From: Pseudobutyrivibrio sp.
Lineage (GTDB): Bacteria > Bacillota > Clostridia > Lachnospirales > Lachnospiraceae
Assembly (NCBI GenBank): GCA_017557435.1
Contig: JAFYYR010000014.1
Location: 1 to 61,694 of the forward strand
Length of the DNA: 61,694 bases
Direction of reading: 5' to 3'
Every line of letters begins with the position of its first letter. The stretch's first letter is position 1. Both the position numbers and the translations under genes were made by a program. Positions 1 through 7,493 of this stretch are shown here, piece after piece. The notes under the pieces were generated by a model. It saw nothing but the letters and a program-made list of their open reading frames with translations. It was not told the DNA's origin and made no database searches.

Positions 1-122
1 CGTCTTAGAAACTAAATGAATTTCAAGGATACATGTTTTAAAAACTTGTATTAATTCAAGGTTTGTTTCACTGTTCAGTTATCAATCTTCGCTTTGTTGT
101 TGCCCTCAGCAGCAACTCGTTT
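1..122 (-). other. Probable rRNA operon leader (rRNA gene beyond the left edge)
   Basis: This stretch lies downstream, on the minus strand, of three strong promoters and contains no credible ORF. Read on the minus strand it carries a small hairpin with arms GTTGCTGC and GGGCAACAAC and then GATAACTGAACAG, which resembles the conserved (A)AACTGAACA stretch around rRNA spacers and leaders in Firmicutes. The expected 16S gene would lie left of position 1. The rRNA assignment is inferred from promoter number, strength and leader; a tRNA or other highly expressed operon is the alternative. Confidence 0.5.
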
Positions 123-151
123 ATACTATCATGTCGCTAGCTTTTTGTCAA
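123..151 (-). promoter_or_regulatory. Sigma-A promoter, most downstream of three tandem copies
   Basis: On the minus strand there is TTGACA (151-146), a 17-bp spacer and TAGTAT (128-123). It is the last of three similarly built promoters and is preceded by an A-rich stretch like an UP element. It reads toward the left edge. Confidence 0.75.
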
Positions 152-225
152 CAACTTTTTTATTTATTTTTTCTTGACTTTCTTAGGAAAATCAAGGGCT
201 GAAGCTCTTTCGAGTCAGCTTGTAT

Positions 226-254
226 ATAGTATCAAGTGGATGGCTTTTTGTCAA
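226..254 (-). promoter_or_regulatory. Sigma-A promoter, middle of three tandem copies
   Basis: On the minus strand there is TTGACA (254-249), a 17-bp spacer and TACTAT (231-226), followed by ACAAGCTG, which is also found just after the upstream copy. The spacing to the neighbouring promoters is 103 and 114 bp. Confidence 0.75.
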
Positions 255-339
255 GCACTTTTTACTAAATTTTTTCAGCTGATTTTGTGAGATATCACAC
301 GCTTTTTCAAGGTGTTCTCGCTCACGCGACAGCTTGTTT

Positions 340-368
340 ATAATAGCAAGGAGACAACTAAATGTCAA
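340..368 (-). promoter_or_regulatory. Sigma-A promoter, most upstream of three tandem copies
   Basis: On the minus strand there is TTGACA (368-363), a 17-bp spacer and TATTAT (345-340). It starts only 16 bp past the stop codon of ltaE, so the intergenic space begins directly with the promoter array. Confidence 0.75.
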
Positions 369-384
369 CAGCTTTTTTCAAATT

Positions 385-1407
385 TTATAAGATTTTTTTC
401 AGTGCTTCAACAGAGGCATTTTCTGTTGCCCAACTAGTGGCAATTCTAATGACAGTATGACCCTCATCATACTTCTCCCAGAAGCCATATGCCACCTCTT
501 TTTTCAAGGCTTCCAGCTTGCTATTTTCCATTACAACAAATATCTGATTAGTAGGATTCTCCATAAAGAGATGATATCCCTTCTTTTTCAAATCCTCTCT
601 TATAGTATTAGCTTGTACAATTGCATTCTTACCCATCTTCATATAAAGATCATCTGTAAACAACGCATCGAACTGGACGCCAAGTAGTCTTCCCTTAGCT
701 AAAAGTGCTCCATGCTGCTTAATCTGTGTAATCATATGCTTAGGAGTATTGCCGTTAGTGAATACAACAGCCTCACCAAATAGAGCACCTACCTTTGTGC
801 CTCCTATATAGAAGACATCTGCATAGGACGCAATATCTTCCATAGAAAGGTCATCCTGTGCAGCAAGACCGTAAGCAAGTCTAGCACCATCAATAAATAG
901 AGGTATATCGTACTGCTTACATATAGAAGAAACACTTTCTAACTCAGCGCGAGAATAGAGTGTTCCATACTCTGTTGGATATGAAATGTAGACCATTCCA
1001 GGGTTAACCATATGCTCTGCACTATCATCAGCATAATGGTCTTCAAGCATCTGCTTGAGCTCTGCTGGATCAATTTTACCTGCATGGCCAGGAACTGTTA
1101 TTACCTTGTGACCGCTGTATTCGATTGCACCAGCCTCATGAACTGCTACATGACCTGTTGTAGCTGCTACCACACCATCATAATTAGAAAGCATAGAATC
1201 AATAACAACCTGATTAGTCTGTGTACCACCTACTAAGAAATATATATCAGCCTGAGGGCAATTTATATAATCACGAATCTTAGCCTTAGCTCTATCGCAA
1301 TACTCATCCTCACCATAACCTGGTGTAGAAACCATATTAGTTTTAGTTAGTGCCTCCAATATCTGTGGATGACATCCCTCTGCATAGTCACAAGAAAAAT
1401 ATAGCAT
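385..1407 (-). CDS. ltaE: Low-specificity L-threonine aldolase, PLP-dependent
   Basis: The product is a fold-type I PLP enzyme of the threonine aldolase family, which cleaves L-threonine or allo-threonine to glycine and acetaldehyde in the cytosol. The family's N-terminal SCDYAEGCHP-like opening and the Schiff-base lysine motif YIGGTKVGALFGEA are visible, and the length of 340 aa is normal. The ATG at 1407 is chosen because GGAGG (1420-1416) sits 8 nt upstream; a longer reading would need a TTG overlapping that SD. The gene stands alone between tRNA-Ser and the leftward promoter array. A related beta-eliminating lyase is possible, but threonine aldolase fits best. Confidence 0.85.
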   Translation of the reverse strand: MLYFSCDYAEGCHPQILEALTKTNMVSTPGYGEDEYCDRAKAKIRDYINCPQADIYFLVGGTQTNQVVIDSMLSNYDGVVAATTGHVAVHEAGAIEYSGHKVITVPGHAGKIDPAELKQMLEDHYADDSAEHMVNPGMVYISYPTEYGTLYSRAELESVSSICKQYDIPLFIDGARLAYGLAAQDDLSMEDIASYADVFYIGGTKVGALFGEAVVFTNGNTPKHMITQIKQHGALLAKGRLLGVQFDALFTDDLYMKMGKNAIVQANTIREDLKKKGYHLFMENPTNQIFVVMENSKLEALKKEVAYGFWEKYDEGHTVIRIATSWATENASVEALKKIL

Positions 1408-1438
1408 ATTTATTTCCTCCAAATTTCGTATCGAGTTA

Positions 1439-1467
1439 AGACTAGCTCAAAATTCACTAAAACACAA
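1439..1467 (-). promoter_or_regulatory. Probable ltaE promoter
   Basis: On the minus strand there is TTGTGT (1467-1462), a 17-bp spacer and TAGTCT (1444-1439), about 32 nt before the ltaE start. Both boxes deviate from consensus, suggesting moderate strength. Confidence 0.45.
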
Positions 1468-1484
1468 CCATATTTTACAAAATC

Positions 1485-1523
1485 AAAAAAGAAGCCTAAA
1501 AGATATTATCTTCTACAGCTTCT
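1485..1523 (-). terminator. Terminator-like hairpin upstream of ltaE
   Basis: On the minus strand an AGAAGC/GCTTCT stem encloses a second AT-rich stem and is followed by six T. A possible promoter (TTGTTT, 18 bp, TATAAT; 1563-1534) lies just upstream, so this could be a second stop for tRNA-Ser transcription or an attenuator in the ltaE leader. Confidence 0.4.
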
Positions 1524-1561
1524 CTACTTACTTATTATATGAATAGATTATTTATGAAAAC

Positions 1562-1589
1562 AAAAAGGCAACCACTAATGTGATTGCCT
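1562..1589 (-). terminator. Terminator of tRNA-Ser
   Basis: A 10-bp stem (AGGCAATCAC with GTGGTTGCCT, loop ATTA) is followed by five T on the minus strand, directly behind the tRNA. Confidence 0.8.
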
Positions 1590-1595
1590 GTTCAG

Positions 1596-1681
1596 CGCAG
1601 AGGGTGGGATTCGAACCCACGCGCCCTTGCGGACAAACGGTTTTCAAGACCGCCTCGTTATGACCACTTCGATACCTCTGC
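1596..1681 (-). tRNA. tRNA-Ser (anticodon UGA)
   Basis: The acceptor arms GCAGAGG and CCTCTGC pair, with discriminator G at 1596. The anticodon loop is CTTGAAA, giving UGA, which reads UCA and related serine codons. A long variable arm (TGTCCGCAAGGGCG region) and the T-loop GGTTCGAATCC are present, as expected for a class II tRNA. CCA is not encoded. Own promoter and terminator flank it. Confidence 0.95.
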
Positions 1682-1715
1682 ATATTTAATTACGTATCTC
1701 TCGGACACGAATAGT

Positions 1716-1744
1716 ATAATATCATCCCATACCCCAGATGTCAA
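1716..1744 (-). promoter_or_regulatory. tRNA-Ser promoter
   Basis: On the minus strand there is TTGACA (1744-1739), a 17-bp spacer and TATTAT (1721-1716), about 35 nt ahead of the mature tRNA 5' end. Confidence 0.85.
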
Positions 1745-1820
1745 CAAAAAAGACGTAAGTTTTTTCTAAAAACCTTGAATTCAGAAAATTGCGACAATGC
1801 TAGTATTTAGGGCTATTTTT

Positions 1821-2507
1821 CTACCTCCTTTTAAGGATTGCTTCTCCGAAAGCAGCGTCCTCTGGAGTGGTAACTTTTATGTTCATATAAGAACCTTCTA
1901 TCATATGTACTTCATGATCTGTAGCCATCTCAACTATCATAGCATCATCTGTAATAGAACTATCTGCTGTAGGGATAATTTTGTCATAGGCCCCACGTAT
2001 AAGATTGTATTCAAAGCACTGCGGAGTCTGTACAATCCACACATTACTTCTATCAGGTGTATCAAGAACCTTGCGGTGAGAGTCTGTGACCTTTACAGTG
2101 TCCTTGCTAGGCATGCCTACTACGCATGATTCATATAAAGCTACTGCGGACATGCAACGATGAATAATATCAATCGATACAAAAGCTCTAGCACAATCGT
2201 GTATCAAAACATAGCCATCATCAATAGCCTTGAGGCCTGCGTATACAGAGTCATATCTCTCCTCTCCGCCTTCAACGATAGCAACACACTTATCTATATG
2301 ATACTTCTCAATAATCTCCTTGCGGCACTTCTCAACATCACCAGGAGCAACAACAAGTACAATCTGAGTTACCTTGCTTTCTTGGAATGTACGTAAGCAA
2401 TGAACCATCAATGGCGCATCGCCGATTTTCATATACTGTTTTGGTATATCCTGTTCCATTCGCTTGCCGCTACCTGCTGCAAGAACTATTGCTGTAAACT
2501 TGTTCAT
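1821..2507 (-). CDS. ispD: 2-C-methyl-D-erythritol 4-phosphate cytidylyltransferase
   Basis: IspD joins CTP and methylerythritol 4-phosphate to form CDP-ME in the MEP route to isoprenoids. The nucleotide-binding signature LAAGSGKRM near residue 10, followed by PKQY, is diagnostic. The interior HDCARAFVS and the C-terminal MKVTTPEDAAF-like stretch (seen as NIKVTTPEDAAFGEAIL) also fit, and 228 aa is the usual size. It is the last gene of the t6A-rnz run, 44 bp after tsaD. No clear intrinsic terminator follows it before the tRNA-Ser promoter. Confidence 0.93.
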   Translation of the reverse strand: MNKFTAIVLAAGSGKRMEQDIPKQYMKIGDAPLMVHCLRTFQESKVTQIVLVVAPGDVEKCRKEIIEKYHIDKCVAIVEGGEERYDSVYAGLKAIDDGYVLIHDCARAFVSIDIIHRCMSAVALYESCVVGMPSKDTVKVTDSHRKVLDTPDRSNVWIVQTPQCFEYNLIRGAYDKIIPTADSSITDDAMIVEMATDHEVHMIEGSYMNIKVTTPEDAAFGEAILKRR

Positions 2508-2551
2508 TATTGATCCCTTTTAGTATTTATGTAAGCAAAACGATAGTAAAA

Positions 2552-3577
2552 TTAGCGCTCTCCTAATTTCAAATTAGGTATAGCGTTTAAATCCCAGCCA
2601 TCTCTACGTCCGGCTAAGTATTCATAGTATGCTGCCGCACCAATCATGGCCGCATTATCTGTGCAAAGGATTGGTGATGGGTGGTAGAATTTCACACCCT
2701 TTTCCTGACACATATTCTCCATGGCATTTCTAAGGGTCTGGTTGGAAGCCACACCACCTGCTATGGCAAATTTGTCCATGCCAAATTCATCAATAGCACG
2801 GGCTGCATGATCACACAAAGTATCAATGACAGTCTGCTGGAATGAAGCTGCAATATCCGCTTCATTTACAGTCTCACCCTTCATCTGGGCTCCATTTATA
2901 TAATTTAATACCTGTGATTTCAATCCGCTAAATGAAAAATCATAGAGCTCGTCTGTAACCTTTGGTCGAGTAAACTGGATAGCTTGAGGGTCGCCCTCGT
3001 GAGCTGCCTTTTCCACCTTTGGTCCACCTGGATATCCCAGTCCTATAGCACGAGCTACCTTGTCAAAAGCCTCTCCTGCTGCATCATCTCTAGTACGTCC
3101 AAGTATTTCGTATTTACCATAATCGGAAACACGTACAAGATGTGTATGACCGCCTGAAACCACCAGACATAAAAATGGTGGTTCTAAGTCTTTGTTCTCT
3201 ATGTAATTAGCGCTGATGTGTCCCTCAATATGGTGTACACCAATAAGAGGCTTACCTGTAGCAAAAGCAATAGCTTTTGCCTCTGCAACACCAACAAGCA
3301 AAGCGCCCACAAGACCAGGACCGTATGTGACTGCTATAGCGTCCATATCCTCCAGTCCCATATCAGCCTCTTCTAGAGCCTGTTCAATAACCTGATTAAT
3401 TCTCTCTATATGCTTTCTAGAAGCAATCTCCGGAACAACTCCTCCATATAATGTATGAAGTGGAATCTGTGTGGAAATAATATTGCTTCTAACATCCCTT
3501 CCATTTACAACCACAGCTGCTGCAGTTTCATCGCAGGAGCTTTCTATAGAAAGTATTTTTATTTCTTTAGTATCCAT
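2552..3577 (-). CDS. tsaD: tRNA N6-adenosine threonylcarbamoyltransferase
   Basis: TsaD transfers the threonylcarbamoyl group to A37 of ANN-decoding tRNAs and is the catalytic subunit of the t6A complex with TsaB and TsaE. The ASKH-fold start [15 protein letters not shown], the metal-binding HHIEGH motif near residue 110 and the C-terminal [10 protein letters not shown] and CTDNAAMIG stretches are visible; 341 aa is standard. An AAGGATG SD precedes the ATG. The start overlaps the end of the upstream membrane protein by 11 bp, implying translational coupling. tsaB and tsaE lie upstream on the same strand. Confidence 0.96.
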   Translation of the reverse strand: MDTKEIKILSIESSCDETAAAVVVNGRDVRSNIISTQIPLHTLYGGVVPEIASRKHIERINQVIEQALEEADMGLEDMDAIAVTYGPGLVGALLVGVAEAKAIAFATGKPLIGVHHIEGHISANYIENKDLEPPFLCLVVSGGHTHLVRVSDYGKYEILGRTRDDAAGEAFDKVARAIGLGYPGGPKVEKAAHEGDPQAIQFTRPKVTDELYDFSFSGLKSQVLNYINGAQMKGETVNEADIAASFQQTVIDTLCDHAARAIDEFGMDKFAIAGGVASNQTLRNAMENMCQEKGVKFYHPSPILCTDNAAMIGAAAYYEYLAGRRDGWDLNAIPNLKLGER

Positions 3578-4151
3578 TTATTTCATCCTTTGTAGCCAAT
3601 CTCCAGGTAAGGATTTTCCAATTACCGTCTTTATCCTTCCTCAAGCAGAAGTCCTCGTAGGTTCTGTCGTATGAGCTGCCTTCTCTAATAAAATAGTAGA
3701 CTGATATGAAAGCACATTCATAACCATTAACCGTTTTATACTGGACCTCTTTGGAATCACTGATAGTCGCTGAGACTATAGTCCTAGATCTGTTGTGATA
3801 ATCCTCTATCTCCATAGATAGAGATGCCAAATATGTATCCCTAGGATTGTATGCCAAAAGTTCATCATCCATTAGCATACGCGCCTGATCTGCCATCTTC
3901 TCAAGATCTTCTTGGGAGTAATCCTCACTGTAGTAGGCTGTAATAATTCGATTGTACCATTTAACAACTGCACGGGCTGTAGCAGGATAATCTGACTTGA
4001 AATTCTTGTTGATAATTGCCTGTACCTCAGAAACCTCACCAGTCTCCTCTGCCTTGCTCTGAGAATTTCTTCTAGACAAATAGGCATAGTATCCCACCAC
4101 TAGGCATACCATACAGATTACCGCTATTCCAATTCGCAGTACCTTTCTCAT
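3567..4151 (-). CDS. Membrane-anchored protein of unknown function
   Basis: I do not recognise the family with confidence. The 194-aa product has one N-terminal membrane segment (about residues 4-25, [19 protein letters not shown]), then a short [10 protein letters not shown] linker and a soluble extracytoplasmic domain. Its C-terminal half (ERTYEDF-, [12 protein letters not shown]-like) resembles the alpha/beta cone of NTF2-like domains, which is only an impression. The ATG at 4151 is chosen because GGAGG lies 6 nt upstream; an upstream TTG would overlap the SD. It sits between rnz and tsaD with 1-11 bp junctions, so it is co-expressed with them. Confidence 0.7.
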   Translation of the reverse strand: MRKVLRIGIAVICMVCLVVGYYAYLSRRNSQSKAEETGEVSEVQAIINKNFKSDYPATARAVVKWYNRIITAYYSEDYSQEDLEKMADQARMLMDDELLAYNPRDTYLASLSMEIEDYHNRSRTIVSATISDSKEVQYKTVNGYECAFISVYYFIREGSSYDRTYEDFCLRKDKDGNWKILTWRLATKDEINGY

Positions 4152-4152
4152 A

Positions 4153-5064
4153 TTACTCCTCCGCAAAATCTAGCTCTAAGAACTTGCCGTCTTCTCCAAG
4201 CTCAGCCTGTGGGAATATATCACAGACTGCCTTCATATATCTCTTATGCCCCGTCATAGATGGGGAAAAATGAGTAAGCCAAAGCTTTGACACATCTGCA
4301 TCCTTAGCAACCTGTGCTGCTTCATAGAATGTCATGTGCTTATTCTTTTTTGCCTTTGCTAATTTTTCTTCCTCTGCGTACATACCCTCGCAGATAAGAA
4401 GGTCAGATTCTCTAGCCCCCTCAACAAGTGATGCAGTAGGTCTTGTATCGGTACAGTATGTTACCTTAATACCCTTTCTAGCAGCACCCATTACCATATC
4501 TGGGGTATATGTCTTGCCTTCAAACTCTACGTCCTGCCCCTTTTGAAGTGGATTCCAAAGCTGAATTGGAATGTCCATCTCCTTGGCTGCCTCTACATTA
4601 AAGCGGCCCTTTCTAGGAATCTCAATGCTATAGCCATAGCAAAGTACATTATGATTAACCTTGAAAGCATGGATATGATAACCCATTATTTCAATAGTAT
4701 CTTCCGGTTCAGTAATCTCGTGTAATCGAATCTCAAAAGGAAGCTCAGGAGCAATAACTCTAAGGGAATTAACCACTCGCTCTAAGCCCTTTGGTCCAAT
4801 TATTGTAACAGGCTCGGTCCTGTCTGAATTGCCCATTGATAACAAAAATCCTGGCAAACCACTTACATGGTCAGCATGATAATGTGTAAGGCAAATTATG
4901 GAAATAGGGTTGGGAGAAAAGCCAGCTTCTCTCAAAGCCACCTGAGTTCCCTCACCACAGTCTATGAGAAGCCCCTCGCCATTGAACCTCATCAAGCATG
5001 AGGTAAGCCACCTATTAGGCAAAGGAAGCATCCCGGCTGTTCCCAACAAACAAACATCTAACAT
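4153..5064 (-). CDS. rnz: Ribonuclease Z (tRNA 3' endonuclease)
   Basis: RNase Z is a zinc metallo-beta-lactamase-fold enzyme that removes 3' trailers from tRNA precursors lacking encoded CCA. The HxHxDH site (LTHYHADHVSGLPGF, near residue 60), the AxxGxKVTYCTDT-like segment and the late LTHFSP histidine motif are visible, and 303 aa is typical of the short form. Both tRNA genes in this window lack encoded CCA, which fits a need for this enzyme. It sits 33 bp after rimI and nearly abuts the next gene (TAATATG). Confidence 0.93.
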   Translation of the reverse strand: MLDVCLLGTAGMLPLPNRWLTSCLMRFNGEGLLIDCGEGTQVALREAGFSPNPISIICLTHYHADHVSGLPGFLLSMGNSDRTEPVTIIGPKGLERVVNSLRVIAPELPFEIRLHEITEPEDTIEIMGYHIHAFKVNHNVLCYGYSIEIPRKGRFNVEAAKEMDIPIQLWNPLQKGQDVEFEGKTYTPDMVMGAARKGIKVTYCTDTRPTASLVEGARESDLLICEGMYAEEEKLAKAKKNKHMTFYEAAQVAKDADVSKLWLTHFSPSMTGHKRYMKAVCDIFPQAELGEDGKFLELDFAEE

Positions 5065-5097
5065 TTTATATCCTCAAATTCTAGCTGATTTTAAAAA

Positions 5098-5544
5098 TTA
5101 TGAATCAATCTCAAGGCGCATACATATAGCATCCTCTATAGGATCAGAGTAGAAGTACTTCCGTCTGCCTATCTCTTCGAATCCCATTTTTTCATAGAGG
5201 GCCCGCGCCCTTTCATTAGAAACTCTAACTTCTAAAAAAACTGTATCAACACCTCTCAATGAAAGCTCCCTAAGGCTAGCATCAAGAAGTAACTTACCTA
5301 TACCTCGTCCTCTATAAGACTCCGATACAACGATATCTGGCAACTCTGACTCAGGGGCAGTTAAATAAAAGACTGCAAAGCCTACACAAACTCCCGCCTC
5401 ATCGGCAACCATAATAAATGCATGATCAGAATCAAGAGCTTCCTTATAAGAGTCCAAAGTCCAAGGACTGCTCATAGAGGCATTTTCTATTTCTACTATA
5501 GTATTCAGGTCCTGCTGATTTGCAAATCTGAATTCTAAACTCAT
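5098..5544 (-). CDS. rimI: Ribosomal protein S18-alanine N-acetyltransferase
   Basis: The product is a GNAT acetyltransferase of the RimI family, which acetylates the N-terminal alanine of S18. The acetyl-CoA loop RGRGIGKLLL and the ARALYEKMGFEEIGRRKYYY-type tail (here MGFEEIGRRKYFY) are family hallmarks. The start ATG overlaps the tsaB stop (ATGA), a coupling often seen for tsaB-rimI pairs. Its exact substrate in Gram-positives is less certain than in E. coli. Confidence 0.88.
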   Translation of the reverse strand: MSLEFRFANQQDLNTIVEIENASMSSPWTLDSYKEALDSDHAFIMVADEAGVCVGFAVFYLTAPESELPDIVVSESYRGRGIGKLLLDASLRELSLRGVDTVFLEVRVSNERARALYEKMGFEEIGRRKYFYSDPIEDAICMRLEIDS

Positions 5545-6254
5545 TGCAAACTACCTTTCTTTTCAAGACGCTCTCGCTCAGCCTGAGAAAGTCTAAGGTA
5601 CTCTGGTCTGTGGTCTGCAGCTGGCTCGCAATCTCCATTTGCATAATAAACAGCTCCTAGAGCTGCAACAGAAGATGCATGCTGGCGATTGACATGTGCT
5701 GGAGCGAATCTATATGGAACCTGAATAATGGATGAAATCAACTCTGCGAAAACAGGAGTGCCATCACCTAAGAATGTGACTGGCCTGCCGAGAGAATTAA
5801 TCTCTTCTGCTATATCATGAAAATCTACTGCGCACTGTTCTTTTAAAACATTAAGGTGACCTGACTGGTCAAAATCATAAAGACCTGTGTAAACCTGTCC
5901 ACGTCTAGCATCAAGAATAGGACAAATCACATCTGAACTGCCCCACATATTGTATGCTAAGGCATCCACTGTAGGCACCGAAATAATCGGACATCCCAAA
6001 GATAAGCCAAGGCCCTTGGCAGTAGCTGATGCAATTCTAAGTCCTGTAAATGAACCAGGACCTGCTGCAACTGCAATGGCATCTATTGTATTAAGATCAA
6101 GCTCAACCATCTTAGACAACTCATCAAGCATAGGAAGTAGTGTCTGAGAATGGGTCTTCTTGTATCCAGTTGTGTACTCACCAATTAAATTATCATCTTC
6201 TACAATGGCAATTGAAGCCACAAGCCCCGAGCCATCGATTCCTAATATTTTCAT
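5541..6254 (-). CDS. tsaB: t6A biosynthesis dimerisation subunit TsaB
   Basis: TsaB is the inactive ASKH paralogue that scaffolds TsaD in t6A synthesis. The opening MKILGIDGSGLVASIAI and the AAGPGSFTGLRIA motif near residue 65 are diagnostic. It has no HxEGH metal site, as expected for TsaB. The length of 237 aa is normal. It is 2 bp from tsaE and overlaps rimI by 4 bp. Confidence 0.95.
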   Translation of the reverse strand: MKILGIDGSGLVASIAIVEDDNLIGEYTTGYKKTHSQTLLPMLDELSKMVELDLNTIDAIAVAAGPGSFTGLRIASATAKGLGLSLGCPIISVPTVDALAYNMWGSSDVICPILDARRGQVYTGLYDFDQSGHLNVLKEQCAVDFHDIAEEINSLGRPVTFLGDGTPVFAELISSIIQVPYRFAPAHVNRQHASSVAALGAVYYANGDCEPAADHRPEYLRLSQAERERLEKKGSLQ

Positions 6255-6256
6255 AG

Positions 6257-6694
6257 TTATTTCTGTATCTTCTCTACCGTAATCTTACGGTAATCAAATC
6301 CTTTTTCTAAATTCTTCTCTATTGTAACCTGAGTATAAGAATCAGGTAAAATATCCTCTATTAAATTAGCCCATTCAATGAGAGATACGCCATCGCCAAA
6401 GATGTAGTCCTCGTATCCTATCTCGTCCATCTCTTCCACATCGCCTATACGATATACATCAAAATGGTAAAAAGGAAGTCGGCCTGTATCGTATACCTGA
6501 ACTATGGTGAAAGTAGGGCTACATATAGCCTCATCAATCTGAAGCCCAGTGGCAAATCCCTGAGTAAATACAGTCTTGCCAACGCCCAAGTCTCCTATAA
6601 GGGTAAATACCTGTCCTGGGGTAGCTTCCTCAGCAAGGCGCTTACCTAAGGCTTCTGTTTCTTCTGGTGAATTAGTTTCAATAATCTCTATCAT
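6257..6694 (-). CDS. tsaE: t6A biosynthesis ATPase TsaE
   Basis: TsaE is the small P-loop ATPase that drives the TsaBDE cycle. The Walker A GDLGVGKT near residue 34, the SPTFTIVQVY motif and the HFDVYRIGDVEEMDEIG stretch are classic. The length of 145 aa is normal. The start overlaps the previous stop by 4 bp, so translation is probably coupled to the YcxB-like gene. Confidence 0.95.
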   Translation of the reverse strand: MIEIIETNSPEETEALGKRLAEEATPGQVFTLIGDLGVGKTVFTQGFATGLQIDEAICSPTFTIVQVYDTGRLPFYHFDVYRIGDVEEMDEIGYEDYIFGDGVSLIEWANLIEDILPDSYTQVTIEKNLEKGFDYRKITVEKIQK

Positions 6695-7194
6695 CTTAAC
6701 TGTAATTTATAATCCTCTACATGGTTTGTAATATATTCTTTTATTGCAGAATATTCATTTTCAATATCTGACATAGGAATAATATATGCATTAACTCTGT
6801 TGGAATAAATCAAAAGGTAATCCTTCCAAGAAGTGACCTTATATATGTATTCCCATGGAAGCTCTGCAGGCTGATCAGTTGTAGGTGAACTGATTAAAAT
6901 GCCTGTCTCAATAAGCTCATATGTAAGTGGATGCTGAAATACCTCCTGAAGCATCTGGTTCTTAACTCTAAGCTTAAGGCTCATAGGAAGGTAAAGCAAA
7001 AACACCACTGCAACAGCTGGATACATCACTCTATACGCAAGAGAAAGTTGCTGAAAACGCAAAATCCACACTGTGACTAAAAGAACAAACAATAATATAG
7101 AAAGAACTCCCTGATTGGAAGTATATGTGTGATGTAAGTTGTATCTATATAAATCGTTCTCTGAAATTTTAGTGCTAAACTTAATATTAGTCAT
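6691..7194 (-). CDS. YcxB-like membrane protein
   Basis: This 167-aa product has two adjacent membrane helices at about residues 30-70 and a C-terminal soluble domain. The LPWEYIYKVTSWKDYLLIY portion matches the PH-like YcxB pattern in which a conserved tryptophan-containing strand is followed by an iP(mS)-type end (AYIIPMSDI here). Its function is unknown. The ATG at 7194 has GGGAG 8 nt upstream; an earlier start 36 nt upstream lacks an SD. It is the first gene of the tsaE-tsaB-rimI-rnz-tsaD-ispD run. Confidence 0.75.
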   Translation of the reverse strand: MTNIKFSTKISENDLYRYNLHHTYTSNQGVLSILLFVLLVTVWILRFQQLSLAYRVMYPAVAVVFLLYLPMSLKLRVKNQMLQEVFQHPLTYELIETGILISSPTTDQPAELPWEYIYKVTSWKDYLLIYSNRVNAYIIPMSDIENEYSAIKEYITNHVEDYKLQLR

Positions 7195-7220
7195 AATCAA
7201 ATTCTCCCTATATATAGTGT

Positions 7221-7249
7221 ATTTTATCATAATATACTTCTATATACAA
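7221..7249 (-). promoter_or_regulatory. Candidate promoter of the t6A-rnz operon
   Basis: On the minus strand there is TTGTAT (7249-7244), a 17-bp spacer and TAAAAT (7226-7221), about 27 nt upstream of the YcxB-like start. The -35 box overlaps the U-run of the terminator just upstream. Confidence 0.5.
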
Positions 7250-7284
7250 AAAAAGAACGAGTCGAAACCCCTTACGACTCATTC
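7248..7284 (-). terminator. Intrinsic terminator upstream of the t6A-rnz operon
   Basis: A 10-bp stem (GAATGAGTCG with CGACTCGTTC, loop TAAGGGGTTT) is followed by seven T on the minus strand. It ends the short transcript described at 7248-7332 or acts as an attenuator ahead of the YcxB-like gene. Confidence 0.8.
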
Positions 7285-7332
7285 TTAAACCATTTCTCCT
7301 AAAAAGCAAACTGTCTGTTACTTTTTCTTACT
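7248..7332 (-). ncRNA. Candidate 85-nt small RNA or attenuated leader
   Basis: A near-consensus promoter and a strong terminator bracket about 85 nt with no conventional gene. The unit contains a CTTAC/GTAAG mini-hairpin, then AGGAG followed by ATG GTT TAA, a start-Val-stop, and a second ATG whose reading frame runs into the terminator. It could be a small RNA, a regulatory mini-ORF leader for the t6A operon, or a vestige. Expression is inferred only from the signals. Confidence 0.4.
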
Positions 7333-7338
7333 AAAGTA

Positions 7339-7367
7339 AGTATATGTTTGTATGACAAGAATGTCAA
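7339..7367 (-). promoter_or_regulatory. Strong promoter of the 85-nt transcript
   Basis: On the minus strand there is TTGACA (7367-7362), a 17-bp spacer and TATACT (7344-7339). No gene with a normal ORF starts before the terminator 55 nt further on. Confidence 0.75.
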
Positions 7368-7493
7368 CAGCTTGTGCTATTCAGGGAATTATTTTGTCTA
7401 AATGCTACAAAATCACTGATGATTATGTGTTGATAATACGAAAACCTTTAAGTAGATTTACGCCCCATTTCACATAATCCCCTAATCATTGTA

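Noticed and set aside
457-1236. Plus-strand open frames opposite ltaE, and many similar ones opposite other genes
   Set aside because: They lack ribosome-binding sites, have no recognisable domains, and mirror the codon structure of well-supported minus-strand genes.
1584-1769. Open frame running through tRNA-Ser and its promoter
   Set aside because: It is read through a structural RNA gene and has no independent support.
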